Origin: Actinomycetota bacterium
GTDB taxonomy: Bacteria; Actinomycetota; Rubrobacteria; Rubrobacterales; Rubrobacteraceae
Length of the DNA: 37,514 nt
Direction: 5' to 3'
NCBI GenBank assembly: GCA_004563715.1
Contig: SIRX01000056.1
Location: forward strand, 1 to 37,514
Shown here: piece by piece, positions 33,732 through 37,514 of the stretch
Layout: each line of letters begins with the position of its first letter
Position numbering within the stretch: the first letter of the stretch is position 1
Made by a program: the position numbers and the translations under genes
The notes under the pieces: generated by a model
Told to the model about the DNA's origin: nothing
The model's input: the letters and a program-made list of their open reading frames with translations, nothing else
Database searches by the model: none

Positions 33732-35039
33732 GTGGCGCAACCCGTTACCATGCCCCAACTCGGAGAGAGCGTTACCGAAGGCACCATAGCCCGCTGGCTC
33801 AAGGCCGAGGGCGACGAGGTACAGAGGGACGAACCCCTCTGCGAGGTGGACACCGACAAGGTCAGCGCCGAGCTGCCCTCGCCCCTGGCCGGGACCCTGG
33901 AGAAGATCCTCATCTCCGAGGGCACCACCGTGGACGTGGGGACCGAGATCGCCCTGATGGCCGTCGCCGGCGAGGAGGAGTCCCCCAACGGCGAGTCCCC
34001 GCCCACGGAGGAGTTCCCCGCTGCCGGCACCGAGGCCCAGCCGGTGGCCGCCGGAGGCGCCTCCCGCAGCGCCGCCGTCCGCGACGCGGGCGACGGCCAC
34101 AGTAAGGTAGAGAGCGCCGCCACGCTGCGCCGGACGCGGTCCTCGCCGGTCGTCCGCCGGCTCGCCGCCGAGCACGACATAGACATCCGGCAGATCACGG
34201 GCACCGGCATCGAGGGCCGCGTGACCAGGAAGGACATCGAGAGCTACATCGCGGAGCGCGAGGCCGCCCCCGCAGCCCCGCCGGAGCCGGAGACCGTAGA
34301 GCGGGAACCTATGGAGCGGGAGCGGGTGGCGGTCCACGAGGGCGACCGGGTGGTCGAGCTCACGAGCGTGCGGCGGGCCATTGCGCAGCGCATGAGCGCG
34401 AGCAAGCGCGAGGCGCCCCACGCCTGGACGATGGTCGAGGTGGACGTGACCGGCCTGGTGGGCCTGCGCGAGCGGGTGAAGGAGGAGTTCGCCGGGCGCG
34501 AGGGCGTGAAGCTCACGTACCTGCCGTTCATCGTGCGGGCGGCGGTCGAGGGGTTGAAGGAGCACCCGGTGCTAAACTCCGTGTGGGACGGGGACCGGAT
34601 CGTCTTGCGCAAGAAGGTCCACGTCGGCGTTGCCGTGGACCTGGAGGACGCCCTGATCGTGCCGGTCGTCCGCGACGCCGACGAGCTGAACATCCTCGGC
34701 CTGGCCCGCAAGATAGACGAGGTTGTCCGGAAGGCCCGCGGCGGCGCGCTCACCCCCGACGACGTCTCGGGCGGCACCTTCACGGTCAACAACCCCGGCG
34801 CGTTGGGCTCGGTGGTCTCCACCCCGATCATCAACCACCCGCAGGCGGCGATCCTCTCCGCCGAAGCCATAGTGAAGCGCCCGGTAGTGCGGGACGACGC
34901 CATAGCGGTCCGCAGCATGATGAACCTGGAGGTCTCCTTCGACCACCGTATCCTGGACGGCGGCGCGGCCCTGCGCTTCCTGAACACAGTCAAGAAGCGG
35001 CTGGAGTCGTACTCGCCGGAAAGCCGTGTCGTCAGTTGA
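33732..35039 (+). CDS. bkdC: Dihydrolipoyl acyltransferase (E2) of the branched-chain dehydrogenase complex
   Basis: The GTG start has aggagg upstream; 435 aa. Domain order: one lipoyl domain (about 1-77; EVDTDKVSAELPS with the lipoylated Lys), an acidic/Pro-Ala linker, a peripheral subunit-binding domain (SSPVVRRLAAEHDIDIRQITGTGIEGRVTRKDI, about 136-172), a second linker, and the acyltransferase domain (about 205-430) with the catalytic FDHRILDGG. It transfers branched acyl groups to CoA. No E3 (lipoamide dehydrogenase) gene is in the window. The linker between lipoyl domain and PSBD is rich in Glu, Pro and Ala as expected for a swinging arm. Confidence 0.92.
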   Translation: MAQPVTMPQLGESVTEGTIARWLKAEGDEVQRDEPLCEVDTDKVSAELPSPLAGTLEKILISEGTTVDVGTEIALMAVAGEEESPNGESPPTEEFPAAGTEAQPVAAGGASRSAAVRDAGDGHSKVESAATLRRTRSSPVVRRLAAEHDIDIRQITGTGIEGRVTRKDIESYIAEREAAPAAPPEPETVEREPMERERVAVHEGDRVVELTSVRRAIAQRMSASKREAPHAWTMVEVDVTGLVGLRERVKEEFAGREGVKLTYLPFIVRAAVEGLKEHPVLNSVWDGDRIVLRKKVHVGVAVDLEDALIVPVVRDADELNILGLARKIDEVVRKARGGALTPDDVSGGTFTVNNPGALGSVVSTPIINHPQAAILSAEAIVKRPVVRDDAIAVRSMMNLEVSFDHRILDGGAALRFLNTVKKRLESYSPESRVVS

Positions 35040-35080
35040 TGCGAGAGTGGTAAAGTCTAGGAATCAGACCCGCTACTGCG

Positions 35081-36250
35081 TCATTTTCTGTGAGCATCCG
35101 GAGGCTCCCCGGAGGCAGGTCTTGCGAGCATGCTAAGCAGCGCGAGCGTGGCCGTCGTCAGAAACGCTGTCTTGAGTCCAAGGGAGGCGGCCAGGGCGCC
35201 CAGTGCCGCTGGTCCGACAACCAAACCAACTCCGAAGGCGAAGAGTGTTGCGGAGAAGCCGGTCGAGGGTTGCTCGGGGAAGACGTACGAACTCCACACC
35301 GAGAGCAGGGCGCTCATGACCATCACCCCCGCGCCGAAGAGGGATGCCGAGACGGCCACAGCCGACCAGGAGGATGGCACTGCGCCCATGAGGAGGGCTG
35401 CAATACTCAGAAAAGTCAGGGCGGCGAGGAGCACCCAGCTCAATCCGAAGTAAGAGATCGCATCTCCCGTGAGGAGACCGGCGAAGCCGGCTACGCCCAT
35501 GAAGGCGAAAAGGATCGGTCCCGCCGACGTCAGAGAAAATCCGCCGGAGCTGGCGACCAAGTCCACCGCAAAAGAGAAGTAGAAGGCGCTGACCAACCCG
35601 AACGAGAACGCCACCACGAACAGGGAGGTCGATTCGGCGCGCAGCAGCCAGCCCCAGCTTGGCCGGGACAGCGAGTGCTTGTTTCTGGCATTGTTGCCGG
35701 CGTCATCAGATAACACCAGCGTGTTGAGCGCTACTGCGGCCACGGCTCCGGTGGCGAAGGCGAGCCAGGCGATACGCCAGCTCGTTCCGGCCGCCAGTGC
35801 AACCAGACCGGCAACCAAGATGCCGAAGGTCGTGCCGGTGCTTACTATGGAGAGCACCCGGCCGCGATACCGTGGCGGCACAGCACGGTCGGTCGCGTCG
35901 TTGTAGGGTGCCCACGACCAGCCTGCGCTCGTGCCGGCCAAGATGACCCCCGCTGCCAGTAGAGGGGCGTTCGGTGCCAGCGCCACGAGCCCCATCCCTA
36001 CGCCGGCGGACAGTAGACCGATCAGCACCGGGAGCCGGGGTCCCACTCTCGCCGCTATCAGCCCTACTGCCGAGAGCGCGAGCAGGTATCCTCCGTATAG
36101 CCCGCTGGCGACCAACCCCAGTAGCTCGGTAGGCAGCTCGAACTCCTGGCGAAAGTAAGGCAGGAAAAGCCCGTAGCCGTTGCGGGCCGGACCGAACGCC
36201 ACCGCTGTAGCCAAGAAGCCTGCCAGTGCCAGCCGACTGGCCCCACTCAC
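35081..36250 (-). CDS. MFS transporter
   Basis: A GTG at 36250 with aaaggaaag upstream is preferred over the earlier TTG at 36292; 389 aa. Twelve hydrophobic segments can be followed. The opening ALAGFLATAVAFGPARNGYGLFLPYFRQEFELPTELLGLVASGLYGGYLLAL and the loop AGTSAGWSWAPYNDATDRAVPPRYRGRVLSIVSTGTTFG resemble the YbfB/YjiJ-like branch of the major facilitator superfamily. The substrate is unknown. It follows the TetR gene on the same strand with about 100 nt between them, so the two could share a transcript. Convergent with the E2 gene. Confidence 0.85.
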   Translation of the reverse strand: MSGASRLALAGFLATAVAFGPARNGYGLFLPYFRQEFELPTELLGLVASGLYGGYLLALSAVGLIAARVGPRLPVLIGLLSAGVGMGLVALAPNAPLLAAGVILAGTSAGWSWAPYNDATDRAVPPRYRGRVLSIVSTGTTFGILVAGLVALAAGTSWRIAWLAFATGAVAAVALNTLVLSDDAGNNARNKHSLSRPSWGWLLRAESTSLFVVAFSFGLVSAFYFSFAVDLVASSGGFSLTSAGPILFAFMGVAGFAGLLTGDAISYFGLSWVLLAALTFLSIAALLMGAVPSSWSAVAVSASLFGAGVMVMSALLSVWSSYVFPEQPSTGFSATLFAFGVGLVVGPAALGALAASLGLKTAFLTTATLALLSMLARPASGEPPDAHRK

Positions 36251-36352
36251 ACTGAGCTTTCCTTTCCTCTTGGGGGTATACCGGCCCCACAAGTTAGACC
36301 AGGGTTCACAGGGTCGTCGTGATGTCCGGGGCGGCGATGAAGACCACGGTGC

Positions 36353-36970
36353 TCAACGTGATCCGGAATCGTTCACGGCCGCCGTGATGAGCTCGGCCGC
36401 AAGGTTCCGGGCGTTTTCCACGATAGCGTCGTCGCCCTCCAGGGCTCCCGTCACGTAGGATCCTTCAAGGAGGAAGAACAGGCGCTCGGCCAACCCCTCG
36501 GGATCCACCACCCCGGCCTCGGCGGTGAGCTCGGCTAGGCGTCGCCTGAAACCAGCTTTGTGCTCCCGTACGATCTCGCGAGTCGGGTGCTCGCGTTCCG
36601 GGAACTCCGCCGCGCAGTTGATATAGGCGCATCCTCTCAGACCCCCGGAGATGAGCCACTCTCGGTAGGCGTCGAACACCGCTAGGAGCTTCTCCCGGGA
36701 GTCCTCGTACTCAGCGAGCCTGCGCTTCAGCGACTCCCGCCAGCGCCGGTCCCGCTCCTCCAGGTAGGCGGCGACCAGCTCGTCCTTGGAGGCGAAATAC
36801 GAGTAGAGGGTCATCTTGGTAACCCCCGATCTCTCGGCCACCGCATCTACCCCTGTAGCGCGGATGCCCTCCCTATAGAAGAGTTCGTCGGCGGCTTCGA
36901 GTAATCTTTCCCTCGTCTCTTCCGCTTTTCTCCTCTTGGTAGGTGTCTTCCTGTGTTCTTTGCCGGTCAT
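36353..36970 (-). CDS. TetR family transcriptional regulator
   Basis: The ATG at 36970 gives 205 aa; a longer upstream frame runs through the divergent promoter and gene and is rejected. The N-terminal helix-turn-helix is classical: RERLLEAADELFYREGIRATGVDAVAERSGVTKMTLYSYFASKDELVAAYLEE. The C-terminal part (RRWRESLKRRLAEYEDSREKLLAVFDAYREWL, GGLRGCAYINCAAEFPE) resembles the TetR_C_16/LfrR-like ligand domain and includes two Cys residues (RGCAYINCA). The promoter TTGACA-17-TATAGT places the transcript start at about the ATG, so the mRNA is probably leaderless. It likely represses itself, the divergent hydrolase gene and perhaps the MFS gene. Confidence 0.92.
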   Translation of the reverse strand: MTGKEHRKTPTKRRKAEETRERLLEAADELFYREGIRATGVDAVAERSGVTKMTLYSYFASKDELVAAYLEERDRRWRESLKRRLAEYEDSREKLLAVFDAYREWLISGGLRGCAYINCAAEFPEREHPTREIVREHKAGFRRRLAELTAEAGVVDPEGLAERLFFLLEGSYVTGALEGDDAIVENARNLAAELITAAVNDSGSR

Positions 36971-36973
36971 GCA

Positions 36974-37037
36974 TTGACTATACTGACCGGTAAGTATAAT
37001 GTCAAGATAATTTGACCGATTTCGGTGACCGGCCGGT
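36974..37037. promoter_or_regulatory. Overlapping divergent promoters with TetR-type operators
   Basis: Minus strand: TTGACA (37005-37000), 17-bp spacer, TATAGT (36982-36977). Plus strand: TTGACT (36974-36979), 15-bp spacer, TATAAT (36995-37000). Between them sits a near-perfect palindrome, TATACT-g-ACCGGT-a-AGTATA (36979-36998). Two further ACCG/CGGT palindromes follow: ACCGAT/TTCGGT (37015-37026) and ACCGG/CCGGT (37028-37037). One TetR dimer on the first site would cover both promoters. Confidence 0.8.
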
Positions 37038-37065
37038 GTTGGGTAAGTGAGGAGAGGAGGAGCCG

Positions 37066-37425
37066 GTGGGATGGATGCTGGACCGCAATGTGGTTGTAGA
37101 GGGGGCGCGAATAGCCTACCGTGACGACGGGGAAGAGGGACGGCCGGTGGTGCTCGTACACGGGACACCATCACACTCCTACATCTGGCGGGAGGTAGCG
37201 ACCGGACTAGCGGAGGTGGGGTACAGGGTACTCGTCTTTGACCTGTTGGGATACGGGCGCTCGGAGAGACCTTTGAGCAAGGATACCTCCGTCGCGGCCC
37301 AGGCGCGGATCCTGGGGCGGTTGCTTGACGTTTGGGGGCTTGATCGAGCGGACGTGGTCGGCCACAACATAGGCGGGGCAATAGCGAGAGATATGCTCAG
37401 AAGTTGTGGATCGGAGATTCCTTGA
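37066..37425 (+). pseudogene. Truncated alpha/beta hydrolase, haloalkane-dehalogenase-like
   Basis: The GTG at 37066 with gaggagg upstream (or ATG 37075) starts a frame of only 119 aa; family members have about 280-300. VVLVHGTPSHSYIWREVATGLAE and VLVFDLLGYGRSERP are typical of haloalkane dehalogenase/epoxide hydrolase-like enzymes. The nucleophile elbow reads VGHNIGG where the family has Asp or Ser, a change reachable by one base (GAC to AAC). After GGAIA the sequence departs from the family and stops at 37425. No continuation is seen in other frames before the next gene. The gene is therefore probably dead, although its regulated promoter is intact. Confidence 0.65.
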
Positions 37426-37466
37426 GGAACGTGGTGTACCTTCCCTTCGAGCAATCGAATGGAAGA

Positions 37467-37486
37467 GCCGACGCGCCAACGTCGGC
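37467..37486 (+). promoter_or_regulatory. Leader hairpin before the last gene
   Basis: Arms GCCGACG (37467-37473) and CGTCGGC (37480-37486) enclose a 6-nt loop. The hairpin lies one base before the SD ggaagga of the next start codon. It could be the remnant end of the hydrolase transcript or a leader element. Confidence 0.4.
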
Positions 37487-37501
37487 GGGAAGGAGACACC
37501 G

Positions 37502-37514
37502 ATGCGCAGCATAC
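37502..37514 (+). CDS. Start of a further gene, cut by the window end
   Basis: ATG CGC AGC ATA follows gggaaggagacacc at good SD spacing. Only four codons (MRSI) are present, so no function can be given. It is in the same direction as the truncated hydrolase and may share its promoter. Confidence 0.4.

Overview
The window looks like the chromosome of a high-GC actinobacterium, most likely Rubrobacter or a near relative. That placement is an inference from the strong G/C bias, the frequent GTG/TTG starts with good Shine-Dalgarno (SD) sites, the very large NAD-dependent glutamate dehydrogenase, and the branched-chain acyl-CoA gene content. No rRNA, intact tRNA, IS element or CRISPR array is visible.

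Layout. 1-860: a small accessory gene, a 3' tRNA-Thr(CGT) fragment and a minus-strand integrase C-terminal remnant, read together as the scar of a decayed integrative element. 864-5723: adenine/adenosine deaminase, a membrane LtaS-like sulfatase-fold enzyme with a Tat-like fifth membrane segment, and a secreted golvesin-glucosaminidase wall hydrolase ending in a strong terminator. 5800-6260: an otherwise gene-free stretch holding four regularly spaced micro-ORFs (one MRKRW and three MGRKAW), each with a near-perfect SD, bracketed by inverted repeats. 6309-9539: a membrane protein with a degenerate HD-GYP domain, then a ribbon-helix-helix regulator with repeat operators and a PHB-depolymerase-type esterase. 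9615-18114: a leucine/isovalerate-type operon (acyl-CoA synthetase, acyl-CoA dehydrogenase, DUF1330-like protein, methylcrotonyl-CoA carboxylase beta, PhnP-like MBL hydrolase, enoyl-CoA hydratase, methylcrotonyl-CoA carboxylase alpha). 18182-21667: thiolase, YbdK-type ligase, isoprenylcysteine methyltransferase-like protein and gamma carbonic anhydrase. 21664-26526 (minus): NAD-GDH. 26652-29507: a second acyl-CoA dehydrogenase, an alpha/beta hydrolase and a nucleotidyltransferase. 29587-35039: an isobutyryl-CoA-mutase-type large subunit, an ABM-like small protein and the E1-alpha, E1-beta and E2 subunits of branched-chain 2-oxoacid dehydrogenase. 35081-end: an MFS transporter, a TetR regulator and a divergent, broken alpha/beta hydrolase sharing one operator region.

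How the genes work together. Most of the window serves branched-chain amino acid, short acyl-CoA and nitrogen catabolism. BCKDH turns Val/Leu/Ile oxoacids into acyl-CoAs. The Icm-type mutase can convert isobutyryl-CoA to butyryl-CoA. The acyl-CoA dehydrogenases, carboxylase, hydratase and thiolase carry the products toward acetyl-CoA, and NAD-GDH recycles amino groups.

The most unusual item is the micro-ORF array at 5932-6192. The only differences among the three MGRKAW copies lie at third codon positions, while the spacers between copies do not align. That points to selection on a six-residue peptide, or on its translation. I do not recognise it as any described system.
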